Assembly: GCA_934365945.1 (NCBI GenBank)
Contig: CAKRNE010000014.1
Span: 1-58,970 of the forward strand
Source of the DNA: an uncultured Agathobacter sp.
GTDB taxonomy: Bacteria > Bacillota > Clostridia > Lachnospirales > Lachnospiraceae
Length of the DNA stretch: 58,970 nt
Direction of reading: 5' to 3'
Shown: positions 42,945 to 52,157 of the stretch, in pieces
Layout: the number at the start of each line of letters is the position of its first letter
Numbering within the stretch: position 1 is the first letter of the stretch
Position numbers and translations under genes: made by a program
The notes under the pieces: generated by a model
What the model was told of the DNA's origin: nothing
The model's database searches: none
What the model saw: only the letters and a program-made list of their open reading frames with translations

Positions 42945-44093
42945 TTAGATATGTGACTTTACAGCCTCGCTGACAACAGCGGCAACACGAGGATCAAATG
43001 CCTCAGGCATAATAAAATCATCATTTAATTCTTCGTCTGAAACAAGACCGGCCAGTGCTTCTGCGGCAGCAAGCTTCATTTCCTCAGTAATCTGTGTGGC
43101 ACGTCCTTCGAGAGCACCCTTGAAGATTCCTGGGAAAGCAACCACGTTGTTTATCTGGTTAGGGAAATCACTTCTTCCGGTTCCGACCACTCTGGCACCT
43201 GCAGCCTTTGCCACATCAGGCATAATCTCAGGAACAGGATTTGCCATGGCAAAAAGAATAGCATCTTTATTCATGGAAGAAACCATCTCTGCTGTGACGA
43301 TATTTGGAGCAGAAACACCAACGAATATGTCAGCACCCTTTAAAGCGTCTGCAAGAGTACCCTGTGCATTTTCAAGGTTTGTAACCTCTGTCATTTTCTG
43401 CTGCATCCAGTTGAGATTTGGGTAGTCCTTTCCTATGATGCCTAAACGGTCACACATGGTCACATGTGTAAAGCCGTATGTCAGAAGAAGCTTTGTGATT
43501 GCAACACCTGCTGAGCCTGCACCGTTTACAACAACCTTACAGTCCTCTTTCTTTTTGCCGGTCAGGCGAAGAGAGTTGATGATACCTGCGAGCACGACGA
43601 TGGCAGTTCCGTGCTGGTCATCGTGGAATACAGGAATATCGAGCATCTCTTTAAGCCTCTCCTCAATCTCAAAGCAGCGAGGAGCGGAGATATCCTCCAA
43701 GTTAATTCCGCCGAAGCCCGGTGCGATATTTTTGACTGCGGCAATAATCTCCTCAGTGTCCTGTGTGTCCAGACAGATAGGAACTGCGTTTACGTTGCCA
43801 AACTCCTTGAAAAGTACGCATTTGCCCTCCATAACAGGCATAGCAGCGTAAGGTCCGATATTTCCAAGACCGAGCACAGCACTTCCGTCTGATACTACGG
43901 CAACAGTATTTGCCTTCCAGGTGTATTTGTATGCAGCCTCCTTATCCTCGGCAATGACCTTACAAGGCTCAGCAACACCCGGAGTGTATGCGATTGCCAG
44001 ATCCTCCCTCGAATTAACCTTTGATTTGGCGATGGTTTCGAGCTTTCCGTTCCACTCTTCGTGGCATTTCAGTGCTTTTTCTTTATTATCCAT
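42945..44093 (-). CDS. NAD(P)-dependent malic enzyme
   Basis: A 382-residue bacterial malic enzyme that decarboxylates malate to pyruvate. The short form lacks the Pta-like C-terminal extension of MaeB. Landmarks are AIAYTPGVAEPCKVI, SDGSAVLGLGNIG, the metal-site region INLEDISAPRCFEIEERL, VFHDDQHGTAIV, the Rossmann motif VVNGAGSAGVA, and FAMANPVPEIMPD. The ATG follows AGGGAGA. It could supply pyruvate to PFOR or NAD(P)H. Cofactor preference cannot be read safely. Confidence 0.92.
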   Translation of the reverse strand: MDNKEKALKCHEEWNGKLETIAKSKVNSREDLAIAYTPGVAEPCKVIAEDKEAAYKYTWKANTVAVVSDGSAVLGLGNIGPYAAMPVMEGKCVLFKEFGNVNAVPICLDTQDTEEIIAAVKNIAPGFGGINLEDISAPRCFEIEERLKEMLDIPVFHDDQHGTAIVVLAGIINSLRLTGKKKEDCKVVVNGAGSAGVAITKLLLTYGFTHVTMCDRLGIIGKDYPNLNWMQQKMTEVTNLENAQGTLADALKGADIFVGVSAPNIVTAEMVSSMNKDAILFAMANPVPEIMPDVAKAAGARVVGTGRSDFPNQINNVVAFPGIFKGALEGRATQITEEMKLAAAEALAGLVSDEELNDDFIMPEAFDPRVAAVVSEAVKSHI

Positions 44094-44179
44094 GGTAATT
44101 CTCCCTCTAAAAATTCTTTTGATTAATCATAACATTGCAGGTAATTTAAATCAAGTGACTAAAAATATGAATAAAGTGC

Positions 44180-44208
44180 TTTATATTTTAAACATTATGG
44201 TGTATAAT
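44180..44208 (+). promoter_or_regulatory. rho promoter and long leader
   Basis: TTTATA (44180-44185), 17 bases, then TATAAT (44203-44208). The leader is about 130 bases and contains a hairpin ATATTCAT/ATGAATAT (about 44269-44295). Confidence 0.5.
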
Positions 44209-44347
44209 ACATTCATTAGTAATTCAAAAACAGTCGATTCAGGCGTTAAATCCCACGAATGAAAGTACATATTCATGATATTTACATATGAATATAGTGA
44301 ATGAATCAAATTAATTTAATTATTTATTTAATAGAGGAGACCATCAT

Positions 44348-45691
44348 ATGGAACAGATGAGAGAAAAATATGAAAGTCTTTCGGCATTTGTGCTTAAAGA
44401 TCTGGCAAAAGCAAGAGGTCTTAAGGGTATCTCTTCCCTGAAAAAGGGACAGATTATAGACAGAATGGTCGAGGAGGACGAGAGAGAAGCAAAGGAGGCC
44501 GCTGCAAACGGTATATCCGAGGAGGACAGAGTCAGCTCATTCAGGGATGATTATGCGGCACTTGACAGTGGAGAGGAGGCTTCAGGCATTCTTGAGGTTA
44601 TGCCGGAGGGCTTTGGCTTCATCCGTTGTGAGAATTATATGCCGGGAGACCATGATATATACGTGGCACCTTCACAGATCAGACGTTTCAACTTAAAGAC
44701 CGGAGATATCATCAAGGGAAATACCAAGGTCAAGTCAGATAGAGAAAAGTTCCAGGCACTTTTATATGTGACCAGTGTCAACGGCTATACTCCGGCCGAG
44801 GCCCAGAGTCGTACAAGCTTTGAGAATCTGATACCTATATTCCCTGACGAGAGGCTTCGTCTGGAGAGAAAGGGAGCCAGTGTCGCAATGAGAGTTGTAG
44901 ACCTTATCTCACCTATAGGTAAGGGACAGCGAGGAATGATCGTGTCACAGCCTAAGGCAGGAAAGACAACCTTGCTTAAGGAGGTTGCAAAGTCAGTAAA
45001 GGCTAACAATCCTGAGATACATCTCATAATTCTTCTTATTGATGAGAGACCGGAGGAGGTCACAGATATCAAGGAGGCAATAGAGGGAGATAATGTCGAG
45101 GTTATTTATTCCACATTTGATGAGCTCCCGGATCACCACAAGAGAGTATCAGAGATGGTTATAGAGAGGGCAAAGCGTCTTGTAGAGCATGGACAGGATG
45201 TAATGATTCTCCTTGACAGTATCACAAGACTTGCAAGAGCCTACAATATGACAGTTCCGCCATCAGGCCGTACACTTTCGGGTGGACTTGACCCGGCAGC
45301 CCTTCATATGCCAAAACGATTTTTCGGTGCAGCCCGCAATATGCGAAACGGCGGCAGTCTCACAATCCTTGCAACAGCACTTGTTGACACAGGAAGCAAG
45401 ATGGATGACGTGGTATTCGAGGAGTTCAAGGGAACAGGTAACATGGAGCTTGTGCTCGACAGAAAGCTTTCAGAGAAGAGAATCTTCCCTGCCATAGATA
45501 TAGTAAAATCAGGAACAAGGCGTGAGGATCTGCTTTTAGATGAGGATGAGCAGGCAGCAGTTGACAATATGCGTAAGGCATTCAACAGTATGCGCTCTGA
45601 TGAGGCGGTTGAGAATGTACTCAACATGTTTGCACACACAAAGAGCAACAAGGAATTTGTCAATCTGGTAAAGAAAAACAGAATTTTATAA
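44348..45691 (+). CDS. rho: Transcription termination factor Rho
   Basis: A hexameric RNA helicase of 447 residues. The N-terminal helical domain ([33 protein letters not shown]) is followed by the RNA-binding cold-shock domain ([28 protein letters not shown]). The ATPase core has [44 protein letters not shown] and [21 protein letters not shown] (Q- and R-loop region). The N-terminal insert is short compared with that of many Actinobacteria. The ATG follows AGAGGAGA. rpmE follows, as in many Firmicutes. Confidence 0.96.
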   Translation: MEQMREKYESLSAFVLKDLAKARGLKGISSLKKGQIIDRMVEEDEREAKEAAANGISEEDRVSSFRDDYAALDSGEEASGILEVMPEGFGFIRCENYMPGDHDIYVAPSQIRRFNLKTGDIIKGNTKVKSDREKFQALLYVTSVNGYTPAEAQSRTSFENLIPIFPDERLRLERKGASVAMRVVDLISPIGKGQRGMIVSQPKAGKTTLLKEVAKSVKANNPEIHLIILLIDERPEEVTDIKEAIEGDNVEVIYSTFDELPDHHKRVSEMVIERAKRLVEHGQDVMILLDSITRLARAYNMTVPPSGRTLSGGLDPAALHMPKRFFGAARNMRNGGSLTILATALVDTGSKMDDVVFEEFKGTGNMELVLDRKLSEKRIFPAIDIVKSGTRREDLLLDEDEQAAVDNMRKAFNSMRSDEAVENVLNMFAHTKSNKEFVNLVKKNRIL

Positions 45692-45698
45692 AAATGTC

Positions 45699-45727
45699 TT
45701 GCAATTGGCAGATTCATATGCTACAAT
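45699..45727 (+). promoter_or_regulatory. rpmE promoter
   Basis: TTGCAA (45699-45704), 17 bases, then TACAAT (45722-45727), inside the rho/rpmE gap. Confidence 0.65.
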
Positions 45728-45732
45728 AACTA

Positions 45733-45861
45733 AGCTGTTTATCGGGATGTAAACGGACGCAACGTGTCGCTCTTGCAGCAAGTATCATATGCGGATCGGG
45801 CATACGGGTATAAAGAGTGAAGCTATAGAAATACGATAAGAATATAAAAGAGGTGAAAATC
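45733..45861 (+). promoter_or_regulatory. Structured leader of rpmE, possible L31 autoregulatory element
   Basis: About 130 bases separate the promoter from the start codon, unusually GC-rich for this genome. Visible pairings are CTTG/CAAG (around 45772-45783) and TATGC/GCATA (around 45789-45805). Leaders that bind L31 are known in several phyla; membership of this one is inferred from position only. Confidence 0.4.
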
Positions 45862-46062
45862 ATGAGAGAAGGAATCCATCCAGATTATTATCAGGCAACT
45901 GTTACATGTAACTGTGGTAACACATTCGTTACAGGATCTACAAAGCCGGAGATCCACGTAGAGATTTGCTCAAAGTGCCATCCATTCTACACAGGTCAGC
46001 AGAAAGCTAACCAGGCTCGTGGACGTATTGAGCAGTTCAATAAGAAATATGGTATGAAATAG
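45862..46062 (+). CDS. rpmE: 50S ribosomal protein L31, zinc-binding type
   Basis: A 66-residue ribosomal protein. The zinc-binding cysteines are kept (CNCGN and CSKC), so this is the C+ form that also stores zinc, not the zinc-free paralogue made under zinc limitation. The in-frame GTG at 45853 overlaps the ribosome-binding site AGAGGTGA, and ATG 45862 gives the family start MREGIHPDY. It has its own promoter and terminator. Confidence 0.95.
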   Translation: MREGIHPDYYQATVTCNCGNTFVTGSTKPEIHVEICSKCHPFYTGQQKANQARGRIEQFNKKYGMK

Positions 46063-46079
46063 AATCATATAGTTACTTG

Positions 46080-46115
46080 AAAGGTTGAGGTTGCAATATA
46101 CCTCAACCTTTTTTG
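46080..46115 (+). terminator. rpmE terminator
   Basis: AAAGGTTGAGG pairs with CCTCAACCTT around TTGCAATATA and is followed by a T-run. It ends 17 bases before the next start codon. Confidence 0.88.
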
Positions 46116-46132
46116 GAATATAGAGAGGTTTT

Positions 46133-47107
46133 ATGAAGTATTCAGGTATTGGCGGTCAGGCTGTCATGGAGGGCGTAATGATGCAGAATAAGGACACATA
46201 CGCCGTAGCAGTGAGGAAGCCTGACCATGAGATAGATGTCAAAGTGTCAAAACGCAAGAATTCAAAGACACTTGACGCAGTTAGAAAGATTCCTATTTTA
46301 AGAGGTGTGGTAAGCTTTGTCGATTCGCTTTATCTGGGCATGAGCACATTGATGTATTCAGCGTCTTTTTTCGAGGATGAGGATGATGAAAGCACATCTG
46401 CTTCAAAGAAAAAGGACAAGGAAGAGGCTCTCACAGAGGAAGAAAAGGCAAAAAGGGCTGCCAAAGAAAAGAAGCAGGAGAATGCCATGCTTGGTGGTAC
46501 AGTGGTGCTGTCAATTGTCATAGCGCTCGCACTGTTTTTTGCACTGCCGTATTTCCTTTCGGGGCTCTTTAAAAAGGTGATAAGCTCACAGATGCTCATA
46601 GCATTCATAGAGGGGGTTATCAGACTGGCAATATTTTTAGGATATATAGCAATCATATCGCTTACACCTGACATTAAGCGTACATTTATGTATCACGGCT
46701 CTGAGCATAAGTGTATCAACTGCATAGAGCATGGGCTTCCGCTTACCGTGGAAAACGTGAGAATAAGCTCAAAGCATCACAAGCGCTGCGGCACAAGCTT
46801 TCTGCTTATAGTAATGCTCATAAGCATACTGTTTTTCATGTTTATCCGTGTGGATTCAAAGCCGCTGCAGTTATTGCTGCGACTTGTGCTTATTCCTGTA
46901 ATCGCAGGGGTATCTTATGAGTTTATCAGACTTGCGGGCAGATATGACAACCCGGTTGTAAACCTGCTCAGTGTCCCGGGGCTCTTGATGCAGCGCATGA
47001 CCACAAAGGAGCCGGATGATGAAATGATTGAGGTGGGCATCGCATCAGTTGAGGCGGTGTTTGACTGGAAGAAATGGCAGGAGGAAAACAATGTGTGCGC
47101 ACATTGA
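46133..47107 (+). CDS. DUF1385 family membrane protein (YqhQ)
   Basis: A 324-residue protein of the DUF1385 family. It begins with the family hallmark GIGGQAVMEGVMMQ and later has YHGSEHKCINCIEHGLPLT and HKRCGTSFL, with conserved His and Cys that may bind metal. Several hydrophobic helices lie at about 120-150, 155-180 and 225-265. A charged insert (about 85-120) is Lys/Glu-rich. The gene is regularly found upstream of prmC and prfA in Clostridia. Its function is unknown. Confidence 0.87.
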   Translation: MKYSGIGGQAVMEGVMMQNKDTYAVAVRKPDHEIDVKVSKRKNSKTLDAVRKIPILRGVVSFVDSLYLGMSTLMYSASFFEDEDDESTSASKKKDKEEALTEEEKAKRAAKEKKQENAMLGGTVVLSIVIALALFFALPYFLSGLFKKVISSQMLIAFIEGVIRLAIFLGYIAIISLTPDIKRTFMYHGSEHKCINCIEHGLPLTVENVRISSKHHKRCGTSFLLIVMLISILFFMFIRVDSKPLQLLLRLVLIPVIAGVSYEFIRLAGRYDNPVVNLLSVPGLLMQRMTTKEPDDEMIEVGIASVEAVFDWKKWQEENNVCAH

Positions 47108-47127
47108 CCACCGGATAGAAGGTATTT

Positions 47128-47979
47128 ATGACATATAGAGAAGCAATTTTGCTTGGGGAAAGCATATTACAAAAAGCAAATATAGTTGATGCAAAAAATG
47201 ATGCATGGCTGCTTTTAGCCATGGCATGCAGGATAGATCACACATATTACTATGTACATATGGATGAGGAAATGTCGCAGGAGCAGATAAGGGAATATCA
47301 GGCATTGCTGAGTAAGCGCGCTGAGCGTATTCCACTCCAGTACATAGTCGGAGAGCAGGAGTTTATGGGACTCAAATTCCGTGTGAACAGCAATGTGCTC
47401 ATACCGCGTCAGGACACAGAGACTCTTGTGGAAGAGGCGCTTAAGGTCATAGAGCCGGGGATGAGAGTGCTTGATATGTGTACCGGAAGCGGCTGTATAA
47501 TTATCAGTATATTAAAGAACACGACCAATGTGGACGGCGCAGCCTGTGATATTTCAAAGCAGGCGCTCAATGTGGCAAAGGAAAACGCAAGGCTAAACGG
47601 AGTATTTGTCGATTTCGAGAGAAGCGATCTGTTTGAGAATGTCGATGAGATGTATGATGTGATAGTATCCAACCCACCATATATAAGGAGCGATGAGATA
47701 CCGCATCTGATGCCGGAGGTGTCAGTGTTTGAGCCGCATGAGGCTCTTGACGGTTCAGAGGATGGGCTTTTATTTTACAGGCGCATCATAAAGGACTGCA
47801 GGGCAAATCTAAAGCCGCAGGGCAAGCTGCTTTTTGAGATAGGCTGCGACCAGGGCAGACAGGTGTCTCAGATGATGCAGTTTGCAGGATTTAGCGATGT
47901 ACATGTGATAAAGGACCTGGCGGGAAACGACAGGGTAGTATCAGGAGTGTATGACAGCAAGGAGGAAAAACATGTTTGA
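47128..47979 (+). CDS. prmC: Peptide chain release factor N5-glutamine methyltransferase
   Basis: A 283-residue SAM-dependent methyltransferase that modifies the GGQ glutamine of release factors. The C-terminal Rossmann domain has [16 protein letters not shown] and the catalytic NPPY in [12 protein letters not shown]. The N-terminal helical domain has [18 protein letters not shown]. Its stop lies inside the first codons of prfA, its own substrate, so the two are translationally coupled. Confidence 0.95.
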   Translation: MTYREAILLGESILQKANIVDAKNDAWLLLAMACRIDHTYYYVHMDEEMSQEQIREYQALLSKRAERIPLQYIVGEQEFMGLKFRVNSNVLIPRQDTETLVEEALKVIEPGMRVLDMCTGSGCIIISILKNTTNVDGAACDISKQALNVAKENARLNGVFVDFERSDLFENVDEMYDVIVSNPPYIRSDEIPHLMPEVSVFEPHEALDGSEDGLLFYRRIIKDCRANLKPQGKLLFEIGCDQGRQVSQMMQFAGFSDVHVIKDLAGNDRVVSGVYDSKEEKHV

Positions 47980-49048
47980 TAAGTTAGAAGATCTTATACA
48001 CCATTATGAAGAGCTGATGAATCTGCTCAGCGAGCCGGATGTGGCAAATGATGCAAACAGATTTAAAAAGCTTATGAAGGAGCAGAGTGACCTTGCTCCT
48101 ATAGTTGAGACATATAAGAAATATAAAGAGTGTAAGCAGAATATCGAGGATTCACTGGCTATTTTGGATGAGGAGTCAGATGAAGAGATGAGAGAGCTTG
48201 CAAAGGAAGAGCTAAAGGATTCAAAGGAGCAGGTGGAGGAGCTTGAGAAAGAACTTAAAATACTTCTTCTGCCAAAGGACCCTAACGATGACAAGAACGT
48301 AATCGTCGAAATCCGTGCCGGTGCAGGTGGAGAGGAAGCAGCACTTTTTGCAGCGGAAATATACCGTATGTATGTGCACTACGCAGAGAACAGAGGCTGG
48401 AAGGTGGAGACACTTGATGCTGATGAGACAGGAATCGGCGGCATGAAGTCGGTCGAGTTCATGGTAAAGGGCTCTGGTGCATACTCTATCCTAAAGTATG
48501 AGTCGGGAGTACACCGTGTACAGCGTGTGCCTGAGACAGAGTCACAGGGACGTATCCAGACATCTACATGCTCAGTTGCAGTGATGCCTGAGGCAGAGGA
48601 CGTGGATGTAAAGATTGATGACAAGGATATCCGAATCGACGTAATGCGTGCTTCAGGAAACGGTGGACAGTGTGTCAATACAACAGATTCTGCAGTTCGA
48701 CTGACACATTACCCAACAGGTATTGTCATCTATAGCCAGACTGAGAAGTCACAGATACAGAACAAGGAAAAGGCTTTTGCACTCCTTCGTACAAAGCTTT
48801 ACGACATGGAGCTTCAGAAGAAGCAGGATGCCGAGGCTGAGGAGAGACGAAGCCAGATTGGTACAGGAGACCGCGCCGAGAAGATTCGTACTTACAACTT
48901 CCCGCAGGGACGTGTGACAGATCACAGAATCAATCTGACACTCTATAAGCTTGACAAGATCCTTAACGGAGATATCCAGGAGATAATTGATGCCTGTATC
49001 GCAGCCGACCAGGCGAAGAAGTTAAGCAACATGGAGCATGACGCATAA
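47972..49048 (+). CDS. prfA: Peptide chain release factor 1
   Basis: RF1 recognises UAA and UAG and triggers peptide release. The 358-residue protein has the GGQ motif at 231-233 ([19 protein letters not shown]) and the codon-recognition domain before it. Most RF1 proteins have GAGGQHVN here, so GNGGQCVN is a mild variant. The frame is open upstream from 47951, but AAGGAGG lies before ATG 47972, the family start. It overlaps prmC by 8 bases. Confidence 0.96.
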   Translation: MFDKLEDLIHHYEELMNLLSEPDVANDANRFKKLMKEQSDLAPIVETYKKYKECKQNIEDSLAILDEESDEEMRELAKEELKDSKEQVEELEKELKILLLPKDPNDDKNVIVEIRAGAGGEEAALFAAEIYRMYVHYAENRGWKVETLDADETGIGGMKSVEFMVKGSGAYSILKYESGVHRVQRVPETESQGRIQTSTCSVAVMPEAEDVDVKIDDKDIRIDVMRASGNGGQCVNTTDSAVRLTHYPTGIVIYSQTEKSQIQNKEKAFALLRTKLYDMELQKKQDAEAEERRSQIGTGDRAEKIRTYNFPQGRVTDHRINLTLYKLDKILNGDIQEIIDACIAADQAKKLSNMEHDA

Positions 49049-49072
49049 AATATATTGTATACATTGATAAAG

Positions 49073-49102
49073 GAGTCTGAGATAATCAGACTCTTTTTTT
49101 TT
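49073..49102 (+). terminator. prfA terminator
   Basis: GAGTCTGA pairs with TCAGACTC around GATAA, followed by nine T residues. Confidence 0.93.
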
Positions 49103-49113
49103 ATAAACTAATA

Positions 49114-49122
49114 TGATATAAT
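49114..49122 (+). promoter_or_regulatory. Extended -10 promoter of the amino acid importer
   Basis: TGATATAAT (TATAAT at 49117-49122). No clear -35 is seen, since the position overlaps the terminator T-run. Confidence 0.5.
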
Positions 49123-49157
49123 CTTGAATAAATATTTATACAGAAATGAGGAATAAT

Positions 49158-50672
49158 ATGAAATCCATTAAGAAAAAACCGATTATGATTTTGCTTATGG
49201 CCGCATTAATGACTATCTTCATCGTAGGCTTATGCGCATGTGGCAAAAGTGACAGCAAAAAGGTCACCTGTGTGGACGATCTGGAGGGCGCCAAAATAGG
49301 TGTACAGCTCGGAACCACAGGAGATATCTACGTATCTGATTATGAGAACGACGGATCAGGTACCAAGGTAGAAAGATACAACAAAGGTGCAGATGCAGTC
49401 CAGGCATTAAAGGTCGGCAAGATTGACTGCGTGGTCATTGATGAGCAGCCGGCACTTGCCTTTGTAAAGGAAAACAAAGGTCTTAAGATACTCGACGAGG
49501 AGTTTACAAACGAGGACTATGCATTCTGCCTGAAAAAGGGCAATACAGAGCTTCGCGATAAGGTAAACACTGCACTTGAAAAGCTGCAGCAGGATGGAAC
49601 AGTCCAGAGCATCATCGACAACTATATCGGCTCAGAGGATCAGGTTGGAAAGACTCCATACGTGAAGAAGGATGTTGACAGGTCAAACGGTACACTTAAG
49701 GTAGGAACCAATGCAGAGTTCCCGCCATATGAGTACTATGAGGACAACAAGGTTACAGGAATCGATATGGATATCATGCAGGCCATCGCCGATGAGCTTG
49801 GTATGGATATGCAGGTAGAGGATATGCAGTTTGACTCAATCATTGCTGCTGTATCATCAGGCAAGGTGGATGTCGGAGCAGCAGGCTTTACCGTGACAGA
49901 GGACAGACAGAAAAATGTTGATTTTACAGATACGTATATCACCACAAAGCAGGAGATTATCGTAAAAGACAGCCAGTCCGGTTCTTCAATCGGTATAAAG
50001 GAAAAGCTTTATGACAACTTCGTCAAGGACAACCGTTACATGTACATCGTAAAGGGTCTTGGCAACACAATAGTTATCACAATATTTGCCGTAATGCTTG
50101 GTATTGTGCTGGGATTTTTAATTGCGATAGTCAGAACTAACCATGACAGAAACGGCGGTCTTGCCGTATTAAACGGAATTTGCAAGGTATACCTGACAAT
50201 CATCAGGGGAACACCTGTCATGATACAGCTTCTTATCATATACTATGTAGTCCTTGCGTCTGTGACCAACAAGATACTTGTAGCGGTAATTGCTTTCGGA
50301 CTCAATTCGGCTGCATATGTGGCAGAGATTGTGCGTTCAGGAATCATGTCTGTAGATATAGGACAGTTTGAGGCAGGACGAAGCTTAGGACTCAACTACA
50401 GCCAGACCATGAAGCTTGTTATCATACCTCAGGCAGTCAAAAATATACTTCCGGCGCTGCTTAACGAGTTTATCAGCCTCCTGAAGGAGACATCAATCAG
50501 TGGTTATATTGGTATGATGGATCTGACAAAGGGTGGAGATATCATACGAAGCAACACATACGAGGCATTTATACCACTTATTGCTGTAGCCCTTATTTAT
50601 CTGGTTATAGTGATGCTTTTAAGCCACGGAGTGAGCAAACTTGAGAGGAGACTGAGAAGCAATGAAAGATAA
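49158..50672 (+). CDS. Polar amino acid ABC transporter, substrate-binding/permease fusion with permuted lobes
   Basis: A 504-residue fusion. Residues 1-28 form a lipoprotein-like signal ending LCAC (C28). Residues 37-157 match the second lobe of glutamine/arginine-type binding proteins ([16 protein letters not shown], then [39 protein letters not shown]). Residues 179-271 match the first lobe ([55 protein letters not shown]). This order is the reverse of normal. From about 300 comes a HisM/GlnP-type permease with several helices and the EAA-like loop [31 protein letters not shown] 49146 is in frame, but GAGGA precedes ATG 49158. It overlaps the ATPase gene by 11 bases. Confidence 0.9.
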   Translation: MKSIKKKPIMILLMAALMTIFIVGLCACGKSDSKKVTCVDDLEGAKIGVQLGTTGDIYVSDYENDGSGTKVERYNKGADAVQALKVGKIDCVVIDEQPALAFVKENKGLKILDEEFTNEDYAFCLKKGNTELRDKVNTALEKLQQDGTVQSIIDNYIGSEDQVGKTPYVKKDVDRSNGTLKVGTNAEFPPYEYYEDNKVTGIDMDIMQAIADELGMDMQVEDMQFDSIIAAVSSGKVDVGAAGFTVTEDRQKNVDFTDTYITTKQEIIVKDSQSGSSIGIKEKLYDNFVKDNRYMYIVKGLGNTIVITIFAVMLGIVLGFLIAIVRTNHDRNGGLAVLNGICKVYLTIIRGTPVMIQLLIIYYVVLASVTNKILVAVIAFGLNSAAYVAEIVRSGIMSVDIGQFEAGRSLGLNYSQTMKLVIIPQAVKNILPALLNEFISLLKETSISGYIGMMDLTKGGDIIRSNTYEAFIPLIAVALIYLVIVMLLSHGVSKLERRLRSNER

Positions 50673-51402
50673 TAACGTGATATTAGAGGTAAAAGACCTG
50701 CACAAGAGTTTTGGAGAGCAGGAGGTATTAAAGGGCATAAGCACAGAGGTAAACAGAGGTGATGTGATTGCGATTATCGGACCGTCAGGCTGTGGAAAAT
50801 CCACATTTTTACGTTCCCTCAATCTGCTCGAGACACCTACATCAGGACAAATCCTCTTTGAAGGAACAGACCTGACAGACAAGTCAACGGACATCAATGT
50901 GACCAGACAGAAAATCGGCATGGTTTTCCAGCAGTTTAACCTGTTTGCCAACATGACAATAAAAGCAAATATCATGCTCGCACCGGTGAAGCTTGGTGTG
51001 ATGACAAAGGATGAGGCATCAAAGAAGGCAGATGAGCTTCTTACAAGAATAGGTCTGCTCGATAAGGCAGATGCATATCCGGCACAGCTTTCGGGAGGAC
51101 AGAAGCAGCGTGTTGCAATAATACGTTCGCTTGCGATGAATCCTGACGTCATACTGTTTGATGAACCGACATCAGCACTCGACCCTGAGATGGTAGGTGA
51201 GGTTCTTTCAGTAATGAAAGAGCTCGCAGAGGCAGGCATGACGATGGTAGTTGTGACACATGAGATGGGCTTTGCCAGAGAGGTGGCCAACAGAGTGATG
51301 TTCATCAATGAGGGTACAATAGCAGAGGAAGGCACACCGGAGCAGGTATTTGGAGCGCCAAAGAGTGAGAGATTACAGGAGTTTTTGTCGAGAGTGTTAT
51401 AA
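50662..51402 (+). CDS. glnQ: Polar amino acid ABC transporter ATP-binding protein
   Basis: A 246-residue ABC ATPase of the polar amino acid uptake (GlnQ/ArtP/HisP) group. It has Walker [10 protein letters not shown]-loop VFQQFNLF, signature LSGGQKQRV, Walker B with [12 protein letters not shown] and switch histidine in [17 protein letters not shown]. It overlaps the SBP-permease gene, so the two make a complete importer (one fused SBP-permease, probably as a dimer, plus two ATPases). Substrate specificity is not determined. Confidence 0.93.
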   Translation: MKDNNVILEVKDLHKSFGEQEVLKGISTEVNRGDVIAIIGPSGCGKSTFLRSLNLLETPTSGQILFEGTDLTDKSTDINVTRQKIGMVFQQFNLFANMTIKANIMLAPVKLGVMTKDEASKKADELLTRIGLLDKADAYPAQLSGGQKQRVAIIRSLAMNPDVILFDEPTSALDPEMVGEVLSVMKELAEAGMTMVVVTHEMGFAREVANRVMFINEGTIAEEGTPEQVFGAPKSERLQEFLSRVL

Positions 51403-51406
51403 AAAA

Positions 51407-51422
51407 GTAGCTATTCAGAACC
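51407..51422 (+). promoter_or_regulatory. Third copy of the GCTATTCAGAAC leader motif
   Basis: GTAGCTATTCAGAACC lies between glnQ and the PilZ gene. TTATAA-type bases precede it, and TATAAT-like sequence follows at 51431-51440. Confidence 0.5.
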
Positions 51423-51456
51423 AATTAATTATAATATAATTCAGAGGTGTATAATT

Positions 51457-52143
51457 ATGCTGTTACAGGATCTGGAAAAAGGGGAAAAGCTTGTGCTGCA
51501 GGCAAATTGGGGCGGGTTGGAATACGACCTTGATTCGGCAGTTGAAGAAATTGAAAGCGGCGGAGTGTACGTAAAGGCATATGAATATGGTGGTCATGTG
51601 GTTGATTTTGGAACAGATGCATTCAAAGGAATTGTCATAAATGTTTATGTCAACAATCACCATGGCAGGAGATATTTCTGGCCCGGTGTAAGTCTTAAGG
51701 TGACGAAAAGGGGAAATGAAACATATTACCTGATTCAAACCAGTACCTATAAGGAGACTGCACGCGAGGATGAGCGCCGTTCAAAGGACCGAATATTGAT
51801 AGAGCAGAGCTGCAATCTGAGCATATATGGCGAGGACGGATATTACACAGGTTTTATTCATGATGTAAGCCAGGTTGGACTCTCATTTTATTGTGACAGT
51901 GAGATAGAAATAGACGGCAGGCTTGTGGTGGTGGAATTCAGCGATAGCGTTGGAGGTCACGATTTTAATCTTCAGCTGAAGGTCAGAAAAGTCAGGATTG
52001 ATGACTCTGCGGAAAAAAAGCTGTATGGCTGCAGGATAGTTGAAGCCGGCAGTGATACAATGGTCTATCTGTATTTCAAGAAGCTCTACAAACTAAAGGA
52101 GCTTAGGGAACAGGCAAAGGAAGAAGAATTAAAGGAGAAATAA
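51457..52143 (+). CDS. PilZ-domain c-di-GMP-binding protein (YcgR-like)
   Basis: A 228-residue protein. Residues 1-100 form a YcgR-N-like beta domain (LLQDLEKGEKLVLQA, YFWPGVSLKVTKRGNETYYLIQT). Residues about 105-215 are a PilZ domain with the c-di-GMP-binding arginines in REDERRSKDR and the second motif DVSQVGLSF (D/N-x-S-x-x-G). In Bacillus the comparable YpfA acts on the flagellar motor. Since this genome has chemotaxis genes, a motility brake is the simplest role (inference). The C terminus ends in a Lys/Glu tail inside a small duplication. Confidence 0.85.
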   Translation: MLLQDLEKGEKLVLQANWGGLEYDLDSAVEEIESGGVYVKAYEYGGHVVDFGTDAFKGIVINVYVNNHHGRRYFWPGVSLKVTKRGNETYYLIQTSTYKETAREDERRSKDRILIEQSCNLSIYGEDGYYTGFIHDVSQVGLSFYCDSEIEIDGRLVVVEFSDSVGGHDFNLQLKVRKVRIDDSAEKKLYGCRIVEAGSDTMVYLYFKKLYKLKELREQAKEEELKEK

Positions 52144-52154
52144 AGGAGAAATTA
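52124..52154 (+). repeat. Short tandem duplication across the PilZ/rnhA junction
   Basis: TTAAAGGAGAAA is followed by TAAAGGAGAAAT and ATTAAG. The unit includes the ribosome-binding sequence AAAGGAG, so it is present twice, and the PilZ stop codon lies within it. Confidence 0.6.
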
Positions 52155-52157
52155 AGC

